Part shown: piece after piece, positions 16,697 through 25,245 of the stretch
Position numbering within the stretch: the first letter of the stretch is position 1
Layout of the letters: every line of letters begins with the position of its first letter
Program-made: the position numbers and the translations under genes
The notes under the pieces: model-generated
Told to the model about the DNA's origin: nothing
What the model saw: only the letters and a program-made list of their open reading frames with translations
Databases searched by the model: none
Source of the DNA: Gammaproteobacteria bacterium MFB021
GTDB lineage: Bacteria > Pseudomonadota > Gammaproteobacteria > Pseudomonadales > Halomonadaceae
DNA length: 64,000 bases
Reading direction: 5' to 3'
Assembly: GCA_000737985.1 (NCBI GenBank)
Contig: JNVT01000026.1
Coordinates: 26,741 to 90,740 of the forward strand

Positions 16697-18199
16697 ATGG
16701 ATGCAGAGAACCTGCCAGTCCGGTACATGACGCTTGCCGGCCGGATCTCTCCGGCCCTCGGCTGTTTCCTGGCCCTGACCGCCGGGGGACTGACCACTCT
16801 CAGCGCCGCGCCCTTTGCGCTGTGGTGGCTGGGCCCGGTGGCGGTGGCACTGGTCTATTCCGGCATCCATGTCCTGACACCCGCTCAGGCCGGCCTCCGC
16901 GGCTGGTGCTATGGGGTGGGCCTGTTCGGCTCCGGTGCCTCCTGGGTCTTCGTCGCGATCCACGACTACGGCTATACGGGGGCGCCCCTGGCGCTCTTCC
17001 TCACCGGCCTGTTCGTGGCCAGCCTGGCGCTGTTCTTCGCCGTCCCCTTCTGGCTCTATCGCCGCGTCACGGGCCCACGCCTGGCCTTCCTCAGCTTCGC
17101 CGGCATCTGGGTACTCAGCGAGTGGCTGCGCACCTGGCTGTTTACCGGGTTTCCCTGGCTGCTGCTGGGCACGTCCCAGGTAGACTCGCCGCTGGCGGCC
17201 TGGGCCCCGGTGGGCGGGGTCTATCTGCTGTCGCTGATCACCGCCCTGACCGGCACCCTGGGCGTGGAACTGCTGAGACGACGCTGGTGGGCCGCGGCGC
17301 CCATCGCTGTTCTCTGGCTAGCCCCGATGGCCTTGCCGACCCAGTGGACCTTCCCGGCCGGCGAGCCGCTGCGGGTCGCCCTGCTGCAGGGCAACCTGGA
17401 TCAGGCGATCAAGTGGACTCCCGAGGGGCAGCGCGAGGCGGCCAGTATCTATACGGCGTTGACCCTTGCACAGTCCAACGACTTCGACCTGGTTGTCTGG
17501 CCCGAGGCGGCCCTGCCGATGCTCGAGGAGGAGGCCCGGCCAATACTGGAGCGGGTGCAGTCCAACCTCGCCCCCGACACCGCCTTGCTCACCGGCATCC
17601 TGCAGCGCGACGGCGGCGACTACTACAACGGCGTGATCGGCCTGGGTAACGCCGAGGGAAAGTACCGTAAGGCGCGCCTGGTGCCCTTCGGCGAGTACCT
17701 GCCGTTGGAGAGCCTGCTCGCCGGCACCATCGCCTTCTTCGACCTGCCCATGCCCACCATGACGCCTGGCACCGACGATCAGGAACCGCTGCGCGCCGCC
17801 GGAACCACCATCGGTAACGCCATCTGCTACGAGATCATCTATGCCGACCGGGTGGCCGAGCAGGCGCGCGACGCCGAGCTGCTGCTGACGGTCTCCAACG
17901 ACACCTGGTTCGGACGCTCCATCGGCCCCCTGCAGCATCTGCAGATGGCCCGCCTGCGCGCCCTGGAGAACGGCCGCTATCTGATCCGCGCCACCAGCAA
18001 CGGGGTGACCGCCATCGTCGATACTCAGGGCCGTGTCACGGCCCGCGCACCACAGTTCCTGGCGACGAGCCTCCGCGGCGAGGCGCTGCCCATGGTGGGG
18101 AACACACCGTTCACACGTACCGGTAGCTGGCCGACCTGGGTGTTGGCCGCCTTACTGGTGCTGCTTGGATGGAAACTCAACACACGTCGGTCTGGATGA
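16697..18199 (+). CDS. lnt: Apolipoprotein N-acyltransferase
   Basis: This 500-residue protein adds the third acyl chain to the N-terminal cysteine of lipoproteins. It has several N-terminal helices and a C-terminal nitrilase-type domain with the catalytic triad visible: VVWPEAALP (Glu), KARLVPFGEYLP (Lys) and NAICYEIIYAD (Cys). I chose the ATG at 16697, four bases after the lspA stop; a longer in-frame start at 16580 would lie inside lspA. Together with island-borne lgt and lspA it completes a second lipoprotein-maturation pathway. The housekeeping copy usually sits beside corC/ybeX, which are absent here. Confidence 0.93.
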   Translation: MDAENLPVRYMTLAGRISPALGCFLALTAGGLTTLSAAPFALWWLGPVAVALVYSGIHVLTPAQAGLRGWCYGVGLFGSGASWVFVAIHDYGYTGAPLALFLTGLFVASLALFFAVPFWLYRRVTGPRLAFLSFAGIWVLSEWLRTWLFTGFPWLLLGTSQVDSPLAAWAPVGGVYLLSLITALTGTLGVELLRRRWWAAAPIAVLWLAPMALPTQWTFPAGEPLRVALLQGNLDQAIKWTPEGQREAASIYTALTLAQSNDFDLVVWPEAALPMLEEEARPILERVQSNLAPDTALLTGILQRDGGDYYNGVIGLGNAEGKYRKARLVPFGEYLPLESLLAGTIAFFDLPMPTMTPGTDDQEPLRAAGTTIGNAICYEIIYADRVAEQARDAELLLTVSNDTWFGRSIGPLQHLQMARLRALENGRYLIRATSNGVTAIVDTQGRVTARAPQFLATSLRGEALPMVGNTPFTRTGSWPTWVLAALLVLLGWKLNTRRSG

Positions 18200-18228
18200 T
18201 AATAGTCCAGTCGAAAAGGGAGAGAATA

Positions 18229-19296
18229 ATGGCTTTATCGGAACGTCACTCTAGTACAGCGAGGAAAGGTCCATGGTGGCAGCTCCGAGCACGCTCAGTG
18301 GTGGGGGTGCTGGTCGGTTGGCTGGCACTCATTAGCGTTGCTCAGGCCGAAGAGGAGAACGAGTGGCCCCGCGGCCACTATCCGCTGCCTGAGGAAGGCA
18401 ATGTGATCGGCGACACCTACCGCATAACGGTGGATGATCGAGGAGATACCCTGCTCGATATCGCCAGGCGACACAACCTGGGGTACAGGGAGATCGTGCG
18501 AGCCAATCCGGATGTGAGTCTCTGGATTCCCGGCGAGGGTACCGAGGTGACCATACCCGGGCGCTTCATCCTGCCCGATGCTGAGCGCACCGGGATCGTC
18601 ATCAACATCGCCGAGCTGCGCCTCTACTACTATCCGGAGGTTGACGATGGTGAAACGCCACGCGTTGAGACCTATCCCATCGGCATCGGTCGTGAAGGCT
18701 TCGGTACCCCCCTCGGTGTCACCGAAACCACCATGAATATCGAGAACCCTGCCTGGTACCCACCCGAGTCGGTCCAGCGTGAAGCCAGGGCACGCGGTGA
18801 GAAGGCGCCCAGCGTGGTGCCTCCGGGTCCGGATAATCCACTGGGGGATCATGCCATTATCCTGGGTTTCGACGGTTACTTGATTCATGGCACCAACCAG
18901 CCGGATGGTATCGGCATGCGTGCCAGCCGTGGCTGTATTCGCATGTTCCCTGAGGACATCGAGTCGATTTTCGACCGCGTGCCACCGAACACCCAGGTCC
19001 AAATCGTCAACCAACCCATCAAGATCGGCTGGGAGGAAGAGCAGCCGCTGGTTCAGGCATTCCCGCCGCTGGAAGAAGAAGGGCACAGCATGTCCGCGTT
19101 GGAAGACACCGTCACACGCCTCAACCAACGCGGTGTCGAGGGCTTGAGCTTCGATGATGGACAGCTTCGCGGCCTATTGGATGACCCCAGCGGTCGCATG
19201 GTGTCCCTGAACCCCAAGCCGGCGCCGGAACCGGATAGAAAGCACGACACTGGCTACAAGGGTATCTACGCAGAAATCGCGCTGCGTAGGCCATGA
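18229..19296 (+). CDS. L,D-transpeptidase (ErfK/YbiS/YcfS/YnhG family) with LysM
   Basis: This 355-residue periplasmic enzyme has a signal peptide ending near SVAQAEE, a LysM peptidoglycan-binding domain (YRITVDDRGDTLLDIARR) and a YkuD catalytic domain. The active-site motif is HGTNQPDG followed by SRGCIRMFPEDIE, with the nucleophilic Cys. Relatives attach Braun lipoprotein to peptidoglycan or form 3-3 cross-links. AAAGGGAGAG precedes the ATG at 18229. It lies 29 bases after lnt, so a metal-responsive zntA-lspA-lnt-ldt operon is plausible. L,D-transpeptidases use a catalytic cysteine and, as I recall, are inhibited by copper, which could explain an extra copy here. Confidence 0.9.
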   Translation: MALSERHSSTARKGPWWQLRARSVVGVLVGWLALISVAQAEEENEWPRGHYPLPEEGNVIGDTYRITVDDRGDTLLDIARRHNLGYREIVRANPDVSLWIPGEGTEVTIPGRFILPDAERTGIVINIAELRLYYYPEVDDGETPRVETYPIGIGREGFGTPLGVTETTMNIENPAWYPPESVQREARARGEKAPSVVPPGPDNPLGDHAIILGFDGYLIHGTNQPDGIGMRASRGCIRMFPEDIESIFDRVPPNTQVQIVNQPIKIGWEEEQPLVQAFPPLEEEGHSMSALEDTVTRLNQRGVEGLSFDDGQLRGLLDDPSGRMVSLNPKPAPEPDRKHDTGYKGIYAEIALRRP

Positions 19297-19528
19297 CGAC
19301 GACATGGCGAGTCTTGTCAGTCTCGTGAGCTGACTCGGTCGTGGCTTATCCAAGGTCTATCGCCCTCTGCATGGCCACTGGCGGTGCGTTGGGGCTCGGC
19401 CTTCCTCGCCTACCAGGCACCGAGCTGCGGGCTCTGGCTTTGCCTGCGTTTATAGGCCCACCTTGCCGCATGGTGCGGCGGGCTCCTAAGCTCACCATTG
19501 GCGTGCCGATTCTGGGGAGGGAAGGGCT

Positions 19529-20383
19529 ATCGAGCTCGACGTCGCTCTGGGCTACCTGCTGCCGTGGGAGTTCTCACTGACCTGGTCGGCGAGCTGCCTG
19601 CTGGCCATCGTGCTCTACCTGCGAGGCCTGCGGCAGCGCAGACGGCGCGGCGAGGCCACCGGCGCGGGCCGAATCCTGGCCTACCTGCTGGGTGTCGCCA
19701 CCATCTATGGCGTCACCCAGACTCATTACGACTACCTCGCCCAGTACATGTTCTTTACCCATCGGGCCCAGCACCTGGTGCTGCATCACGCCGGCCCCCT
19801 CCTGATCGCCCTGGCCGCCCCCTTGCCGGTACTGGCAGACGGCTTGCCGACTCGAATCAGACCCTTCCCCGGGTGGAGCCTGGCCGCGCGCCTGCTGCGT
19901 CCTGTTTATCGGACTCTGCAGCATCCACTGATCGCCCCCCTACTGTTCGTCGGGCTGATCTATTTCTGGCTGATTCCCGAGATCCACTTCGACGCCATGC
20001 TCAGCGCTGATCTCTATCAGGTGATGAACTGGAGCATGGCGCTGGATGGGTTGCTGTTCTGGTGGCTGATCCTGGATCGCCGCTCGCCGCAACAAGGCGG
20101 TCTCGGCTATGGCAAGCGTGTCGCCATCCTGTTGGCGGTGATCCCCCCGCAAATTCTCCTGGGCGCCTATATCACCTTCAGTCGCGACGTGATCTTCGAT
20201 GTCTACGAGGTTTGCGGTCGCGCCTGGCCGCTGGATCCTCTGACTGACCAACTCCTCGGCGGCCTGCTGACCTGGATTCCCGCCTCGATGATGAGTGCCA
20301 TTGGGGTTCTGATCATTCTCAGCTTTCTGTTCCGTGACGCCCGCAAGGAGGATGCCGCTGATGTCTCTCACGCCACACGCTAG
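19529..20383 (+). CDS. ctaG: CtaG-type (caa3 family) cytochrome c oxidase assembly protein with a non-canonical start
   Basis: This multi-helix membrane protein of the caa3-CtaG family has LLPWEFSLTW near its start and conserved segments such as HRAQHLVLHHAGPLL, ALDGLLFWWLILD and PPQILLGAYITF. Members help deliver copper to heme-copper oxidases. The conserved N-terminal helix begins before any ATG, GTG or TTG: in frame there is only ATC at 19529, preceded by GGAGGGAAGGG, then IELDVALGYLLPWEFS. The first standard start is GTG at 19610, which would cut off that helix. Either ATC is used as a rare start or an ancestral ATG has mutated. The following PCu(A)C gene overlaps its end, and Sco follows, giving a copper-delivery trio. 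Confidence 0.8.
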   Translation: MELDVALGYLLPWEFSLTWSASCLLAIVLYLRGLRQRRRRGEATGAGRILAYLLGVATIYGVTQTHYDYLAQYMFFTHRAQHLVLHHAGPLLIALAAPLPVLADGLPTRIRPFPGWSLAARLLRPVYRTLQHPLIAPLLFVGLIYFWLIPEIHFDAMLSADLYQVMNWSMALDGLLFWWLILDRRSPQQGGLGYGKRVAILLAVIPPQILLGAYITFSRDVIFDVYEVCGRAWPLDPLTDQLLGGLLTWIPASMMSAIGVLIILSFLFRDARKEDAADVSHATR

Positions 20384-20825
20384 TCTGCCGCGCCTGGCGA
20401 AACGCTGGTGCTGGGCCTTCCTGCTGCTGATCGCGACGCCCGGCACGGTGGCTGCTGCCGAACTGCAGGTCAGCGAGGCGCGTCTTCGGCTTCTGCCCGG
20501 GGACCTGCCCGCGGCAGGCTATTTCACCCTCACGAATACCAGTGAGAAGGGCGTCACCCTGACAGGAGCGGATAGCCCCGCTTTCGGCAATGTCACCATG
20601 CATCGCACTGTCAATCAGGATGGCATCACCAGTATGCAACCCGTCGCCCAATTAGAACTGGCAGCGGGGGAGCAGATCGAGTTCGCACCGGGGGGCTATC
20701 ATCTCATGCTCATGAAACGGACTCGCCCCCTCGTTGTTAGTGACGACATCGAGGTGAACCTTCATTTCGCCGGCGAGCAGCGACAGCGTGTCACCTTCCG
20801 CGCCGTGGCGCCGACAGCACAGTAG
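20361..20825 (+). CDS. Periplasmic copper chaperone PCu(A)C
   Basis: This 154-residue protein has a signal peptide (AFLLLIATPGTVAAAE) and a cupredoxin-like domain with the Cu(I) site of the PCu(A)C family: MHRTVNQDGITSM followed about 20 residues later by GGYHLMLM. PCu(A)C proteins hand copper to the CuA or CuB site of cytochrome oxidase together with Sco. The ATG at 20361 has AAGGAGG nine bases upstream and lies within the end of ctaG, so translation is coupled. Its neighbours, CtaG before and Sco after, support a role in copper delivery or in buffering periplasmic copper. Confidence 0.88.
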   Translation: MSLTPHASLPRLAKRWCWAFLLLIATPGTVAAAELQVSEARLRLLPGDLPAAGYFTLTNTSEKGVTLTGADSPAFGNVTMHRTVNQDGITSMQPVAQLELAAGEQIEFAPGGYHLMLMKRTRPLVVSDDIEVNLHFAGEQRQRVTFRAVAPTAQ

Positions 20826-20835
20826 GGGGAGCAGG

Positions 20836-21414
20836 ATGCACCGATGGATCATGGCACTATTCGTGACCCTATGGCTTGCGGGCTGCAGCGAGCCGCCTTG
20901 GCAGACCAAGGATATCTCGGGGCTCATGCCTCCCCTGGCGTTCGAGCTTGTCGACGAGAACGGCAAAGACGTCAACGCCGATCAGTTCCTCGGCAAGAGC
21001 ACACTGCTGTTCTTCGGCTTCACTCACTGCCCCGATGTCTGTCCCACCACCCTCGCGCGCCTCGACGCCGCCACCCAACGCATGGGTGAGGCGGCGCGCG
21101 ACGACATTCAGGTGCTCTTCGTCTCGGTCGACCCTCGTCGCGATGACGCCGAGACGTTGCGAGAGTACACGGATGCCTTCGGCCCCCAGTTCATCGGCCT
21201 CACGGGGGATAAAGCGGCCCTCGATGAACTGACACGCCGCTATCGGGTGACCTACGGGTATGGCGAAGAGGACAGCGAAGGCAACTATGATGTGTCGCAC
21301 TCCAGCGCTGTTTTCGCCTTCAATGATCAGGGAGAGGCGCGCCTGCTGATCCGCGACAGCGATCCTATGGAGGCCGTGGTTGCCGACCTCGAAAGGCTTG
21401 CCAGCGGTGCCTGA
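20836..21414 (+). CDS. SCO1/SenC-family copper lipoprotein
   Basis: This 192-residue protein begins with a lipoprotein signal (ALFVTLWLAGCSEP; the lipobox is LAGC), followed by a thioredoxin-like Sco domain. The copper site is CPDVC in FTHCPDVCPTTLA plus the distal His in VSHSSAVF. Sco proteins metallate or reduce the CuA site of cytochrome oxidase. The ATG at 20836 lies ten bases after the PCu(A)C stop with GGGGGAGCAGG upstream. As a lipoprotein it is a potential client of the island's own Lgt-LspA-Lnt pathway. Confidence 0.9.
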   Translation: MHRWIMALFVTLWLAGCSEPPWQTKDISGLMPPLAFELVDENGKDVNADQFLGKSTLLFFGFTHCPDVCPTTLARLDAATQRMGEAARDDIQVLFVSVDPRRDDAETLREYTDAFGPQFIGLTGDKAALDELTRRYRVTYGYGEEDSEGNYDVSHSSAVFAFNDQGEARLLIRDSDPMEAVVADLERLASGA

Positions 21415-21587
21415 GTAGTCACTGTCCATCGCCCCTATCTTCCGTAGAGGATCGGTACGGTTCAGGGGGCTGCCGAGGGGGGCTTGGCTAGGAGTACGGT
21501 GCAAGGTTCGTCGTTGCGCCTTGAGGCAGCCGAACACGACGTTCGATCACATTTTACTCCTGGAAATTGGATGGGGAGCTGCAAGGG

Positions 21588-22175
21588 CTATGTGTGAGAG
21601 GGCTCCGGGATCAACTTGCCTGGCACCCATCTCAGGTACACCACCATGCCGAACAGCTCGACCAGCGACTGGAAGACGATGACCACCACGGCGGCTTGCC
21701 AGGCATCGGGCAGCGTCAGGGCGATGGGTAGCACCACGAAGGAGTTGCGTGTGCCGAAGCTGAAGGTCAGAGTCCTGGCTGATGGCGCGGAGAGCCGGAA
21801 GAGCCTGCCGAGGGTCTTGCCCAGGATGGCGGCAAAGGCCAGGTAGGCGACGAAGATCGGCAGCACTTGCAGCAAGACCCCGCCGAGGCCGGCCACGGTC
21901 GTCACCTGGGAGGCCGCGATGACAAAGACCACCAGTGCCAGCAGGGGTACGGGCAGTAGGCCCAGGCCATGAACCCACCGTCTGGCATTGAGGTGACGCT
22001 CGGCCAGCCGCTCGGTCACCCAGGCCAGGGCCAAGGGGGTGAGAATCAATCCCGCGAAGGCGCTGAGGAGGTGGGTGCTGATCGCTGCCTGGAACCACTC
22101 CGCGCCCAGAAAGAGCCAGAGATAGACCGGTAAAGCCAGCAACTGCACGAGCAACAGCGCCGACGTGGCGCGCAT
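21588..22175 (-). pseudogene. 5'-truncated arsenite-type transporter (BASS/ACR3-like)
   Basis: The 195-residue frame contains several transmembrane helices and the motif FSFGTRNSFVVLPIALTLP, then SLVELFGMVVYLRWVP, which belong to the C-terminal half of bile-acid:sodium-symporter-fold arsenic resistance proteins. Family members are about 320 residues, so roughly the first 130 residues, including the Cys-containing helix that handles arsenite, are absent. The frame stops being recognisable exactly where a truncated merR begins on the opposite strand. It is unlikely to transport. Assignment to the BASS fold is firm; the arsenic role is by similarity. Confidence 0.65.
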
Positions 22176-22422
22176 GAAATTCGTGAAAGCGGTGCAGCGG
22201 CTGGGATTCAGCCTGGACGAGATCGGGCAGCTACTGGCTCTGGAGGATGGTGCTCATTGCAGCGAGGCGGCGGAACTAGCGTCACAGCGACTTGACGACG
22301 TGCGCGCCAGGCTGGCTGATCTGACCCGCATCGAGGCGGCCTTATCCCGGCTGGTCGATGAATGCCATGTGCATCAAAGAAAGGTGTCGTGCCCGTTGAT
22401 CGCTGCCCTGCATGACTGGTAG
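22159..22422 (+). pseudogene. merR: 5'-truncated mercury regulator merR
   Basis: The frame [20 protein letters not shown] continues through [13 protein letters not shown] to [18 protein letters not shown], matching the C-terminal half of MerR. The three Hg(II)-binding cysteines (HCSEA, DECH, VSCP) are conserved. The N-terminal helix-turn-helix, about 50 residues, is missing, so the product could not bind an operator. No merT, merP or merA is nearby. The break coincides with the break of the neighbouring arsenite-type transporter, pointing to one deletion event. Confidence 0.75.
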
Positions 22423-22921
22423 GTCATGACGGGGCTCGTCAATGTGGTGCTGCCAGCTTCTGGCATTCCATGCAGCCATCTGTTGAAACTGACAGTCTCG
22501 AAGAACTCCGACATGCGGTGCAGCGAAGACCTTGACAGCTGTTGGCGGCCAGCCGGTCGTCCATGATGGAGTTGATACGGCTGTTGGGTGGAAATTTCAT
22601 GCGTGGCCGCCGTGGTCAGTGGGCTGTGGGTAGAGACGGCGACGTTATCGCGCCATGCCGCTCTGTGCGGCGTTTATGCCGCTACCTGATGATTTCGTAT
22701 CTCACGGTATAAAAGCGGCCCGGGGCCGCTGTGCGCCATTTGTAAGGCAGGGGGTGGTGATCGAGACGACAAGTCGCCTCTACTGTCTCGGCCATGTAGC
22801 CGCCTGGCTTAAGAAGCCTGAGGTATCACAGCTAACGAGGGGGATCGGGAAGAGCGGATGTCAGAGGTCCGTGTGATAGGCTTTGCGAGATATTCGATGG
22901 CGAAAAGGCACGAGGTAGGGA
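22423..22921. other. Gene-poor junction between the metal block and the element backbone
   Basis: About 500 bases with no reading frame that I recognise. A GC-rich palindrome, GCGGCCCGGGGCCGC, lies near 22716. Short frames here have no ribosome sites or recognisable motifs. Base composition begins to fall toward the lower-GC gene that follows. It separates the decayed mer/ars remnants from the replication and recombination genes. Confidence 0.5.
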
Positions 22922-24739
22922 ATGACGGATCATGGTCAGGATAACCACGAGTCTCATCCAGTGGGACACGAGGTAGCCAATACCAAGCACCGGCGGCAGA
23001 GGTTTGGCCTGAGTGAGCATTGGCGTGAGCAAGCTCGGAAGGTGGCTTCTGGTGAGCTTGATGATGCCGCAGAGACTTCGCCTACGCCCGATACAGGACC
23101 CTCTTCCTCATTTCCCAATGCATCACACGATGATGAGCCACCGGCCACTTTAAAGTCCCTCTTTAGTGACCCCGATCTCCAAGCTGCGCTCAATGCTCCT
23201 TGGCCTTCCTGGCCGGCAGCGCCTGATTTGAGCAGTGAATCTGGTGCTGGGGGCATGGGGTTATTTGGAGCGCGCCAAGCGCCAAAGCAATCTCGTCACG
23301 ATAGACAAGTAGCCGATGTCATGTCCATGCTTCAAGGACAGTTTTATCTCACTACTAATGAGTCGAGAAGCCCACTGCTGACTGATAAGTTTACGGGCGA
23401 GACTTTGCCACATTTCGACCCAAAGATCCTTGAGAGGCTGAAGGGAGAGTATTGGAGAACCTCCATAGGAAGGCAGCAGGATGTCTCCTATGGTGTCATC
23501 AGGTCTGCCATCAGCAATTTTGTTTATGGTGCTATCCCCGAGGCTGTTCTACCGGTTTACGGTCGTGCAGGCGTTGACTTGAACAGTGGTCGACGTGCGC
23601 TGATCTTGGGGAATCAATGCTTGATTTTTTCACCGGGCTTATCGAGCTATGAGATACGGACTGGGATTCCCCATGTCATGCCTCGAGAAAGCTTGCCGGT
23701 GTGTGTTCCTGATAACGTTGGGAATGTGCTTCCTCAATCGATATCTACTTTATTCGATGTCACTTCGCTGCCGAAAGATAGTGACCTGTTGGTGATTGCC
23801 TGGATGGTCATGGCCTGGCGCTCAGATAGTGCGCCCGTGTTGCTTGAGTTGTTAGGTGAGCCTACTCCTGAGCTGATCGATTCACAGAAGATGCTGAAGA
23901 CGGTCATAGACCCGGCGAGTAGTCTGTTTGAGATCGAGGTTCCCAAGTCGATAAAGCAAGTGGATATTCGGGCGCAGTGCCATTACCTGATGAGTTTCCA
24001 TCGAGTGGATTCGCTGTCCAAAACACAGCAGAAAGGCTTGCTTTCGATCATGCAGGGAAAGGCAATGGAGTGGCGCACGAAAACGAAGCGTTCTGGGGTA
24101 GATCTTTCCGTCCGTTGTGCGGTCATGCTGAATAGCAGCGAGAGTGTAGTGACCTATGCACCGCTATCCGACGCTACCTTGAGCATAGAGCTGGATGATG
24201 CAGGAGGGGGCAAATCTCAAAATGCTGTGGAGGATCGCAGCATGGCGGAGAGAACCATCATTCATGGCCTTCTCCAAATATTTGGCTATGTTAACCAGTT
24301 CTGGAGCCATGTTGAAAATGATCGACAATGCGACCGCTATGGTGGTTTGCGAGACCTATGCCGGATAGGTGTACTGGTGGCTGATGCTTTGGGTCGAGAT
24401 ACTGCCGAATTCTGGCAACAACTTGATGCCAACCAGCAAAGTCGTCGCGATTATGAGCTGGAGGAAAATCCTGTCGCGATGGCCGTGAAGCGTCTCATCG
24501 ATGCGTCGGAAGATGGACGGATAGAGGCCACGGTCAAGGATTGGCTTGTGCTGCTCGATGGGTATCGCCCTGAGCCTGATCCTTCAGGTTCCTGGCCTGT
24601 CACGTCCCGAGGGTTGGCGGCCAAGTTCAAGCAGAGCAGGGCCTTGCTTGCGACGTTCGGGGTTCAGCTTGTCCCTCTCGAGAAACGTGGCCCCTATGGG
24701 CGCTGGCGTGCCTCATGCGATGCCTCTCGCCAGAAGTAG
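22922..24739 (+). CDS. Large mobile-element protein resembling a primase-helicase ATPase with lost Walker motifs
   Basis: This 605-residue protein has a charged, low-complexity N-terminus (about 1-125) and a globular remainder. Residues 287-318 (DSDLLVIAWMVMAWR, then APVLLELLGE) and 327-360 (TVIDPASSLFEIEVPKS, HYLMSFHRVDSL) line up by eye with P4/phage-type SF3-like ATPases of mobile elements, which read GEQGSAKST and VALDN at these places. Here the P-loop is replaced by GEPTPELIDSQ and the Walker B by MSFHR. The C-terminal tail (VTSRGLAAKFKQSRALL) resembles the winged-helix end of the same family. If this is right, it is an ATPase-dead replication protein. GC content and codon use are lower than in the metal block. 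It could also be a wholly unrelated hypothetical protein. Confidence 0.5.
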   Translation: MTDHGQDNHESHPVGHEVANTKHRRQRFGLSEHWREQARKVASGELDDAAETSPTPDTGPSSSFPNASHDDEPPATLKSLFSDPDLQAALNAPWPSWPAAPDLSSESGAGGMGLFGARQAPKQSRHDRQVADVMSMLQGQFYLTTNESRSPLLTDKFTGETLPHFDPKILERLKGEYWRTSIGRQQDVSYGVIRSAISNFVYGAIPEAVLPVYGRAGVDLNSGRRALILGNQCLIFSPGLSSYEIRTGIPHVMPRESLPVCVPDNVGNVLPQSISTLFDVTSLPKDSDLLVIAWMVMAWRSDSAPVLLELLGEPTPELIDSQKMLKTVIDPASSLFEIEVPKSIKQVDIRAQCHYLMSFHRVDSLSKTQQKGLLSIMQGKAMEWRTKTKRSGVDLSVRCAVMLNSSESVVTYAPLSDATLSIELDDAGGGKSQNAVEDRSMAERTIIHGLLQIFGYVNQFWSHVENDRQCDRYGGLRDLCRIGVLVADALGRDTAEFWQQLDANQQSRRDYELEENPVAMAVKRLIDASEDGRIEATVKDWLVLLDGYRPEPDPSGSWPVTSRGLAAKFKQSRALLATFGVQLVPLEKRGPYGRWRASCDASRQK

Positions 24740-24861
24740 CGATGGGCTGCCTAGAGCGTGCAAACTGGTATTGGGTTAGACATTGTGACTTATAAATCTA
24801 AAAAAACATGAAAATCGACATCCTGCGGCGCTCATGTTGTACGATAATCCATCGCAATGTC

Positions 24862-25245
24862 TCAATCTCCATCGCTTTGGTGGGTCTCTACCCACTGTCT
24901 GAGCAGGGCATGGCCAACCCCCGAGGGCAGTCGTCGCCCCTGCTCCCACTCCTGCAAGGTTCGCACGCTGACTCCCAGATCGGCCGCCAGCGCTGTCTGG
25001 CTCATGCCACGAATCCGGCGTAGGGCCATGACGTCACGTAGCAGTCGACGGGTCGGTTCCTTGCGTTCCATCCTGGCGAGGCGACGATCTCCCCAGGGAT
25101 CGTGGGATGACGATTCTTCTTGGCTGCCACGGGTGTTGTGAGGGAACGAGAGGGAGGGAAACATCGAAGTCGGAAACATTGCAGGCACCATGTTGAGAGA
25201 GGTAGGACGGGTCCGCCTAGGACGGACCCATACCATGTCACTCAA
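24862..25245 (-). CDS. XRE-family helix-turn-helix regulator (HigA/NadS-like)
   Basis: The C-terminal 60 residues hold a clear HTH_XRE domain (RRIRGMSQTALAADLGVSVR, then TLQEWEQGRRLPSG), the form seen in HigA/NadS-type antitoxins and element regulators. The frame begins with TTG at 25245, just after the Gp2-like gene's stop, but a GGGTCCG-CCTAGGA-CGGACCC hairpin lies inside its first codons (25209-25229). The true start may therefore be the ATG at 25203 or at 25071 (MERKEPTRR). No toxin-like partner is adjacent. It is probably a self-acting repressor for the element genes. Confidence 0.65.
   Translation of the reverse strand: MSDMVWVRPRRTRPTSLNMVPAMFPTSMFPSLSFPHNTRGSQEESSSHDPWGDRRLARMERKEPTRRLLRDVMALRRIRGMSQTALAADLGVSVRTLQEWEQGRRLPSGVGHALLRQWVETHQSDGD

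Noticed and set aside
19341..19580. 79-residue frame before CtaG
   Set aside because: It overlaps the conserved CtaG N-terminus in another frame and has no homology signs.
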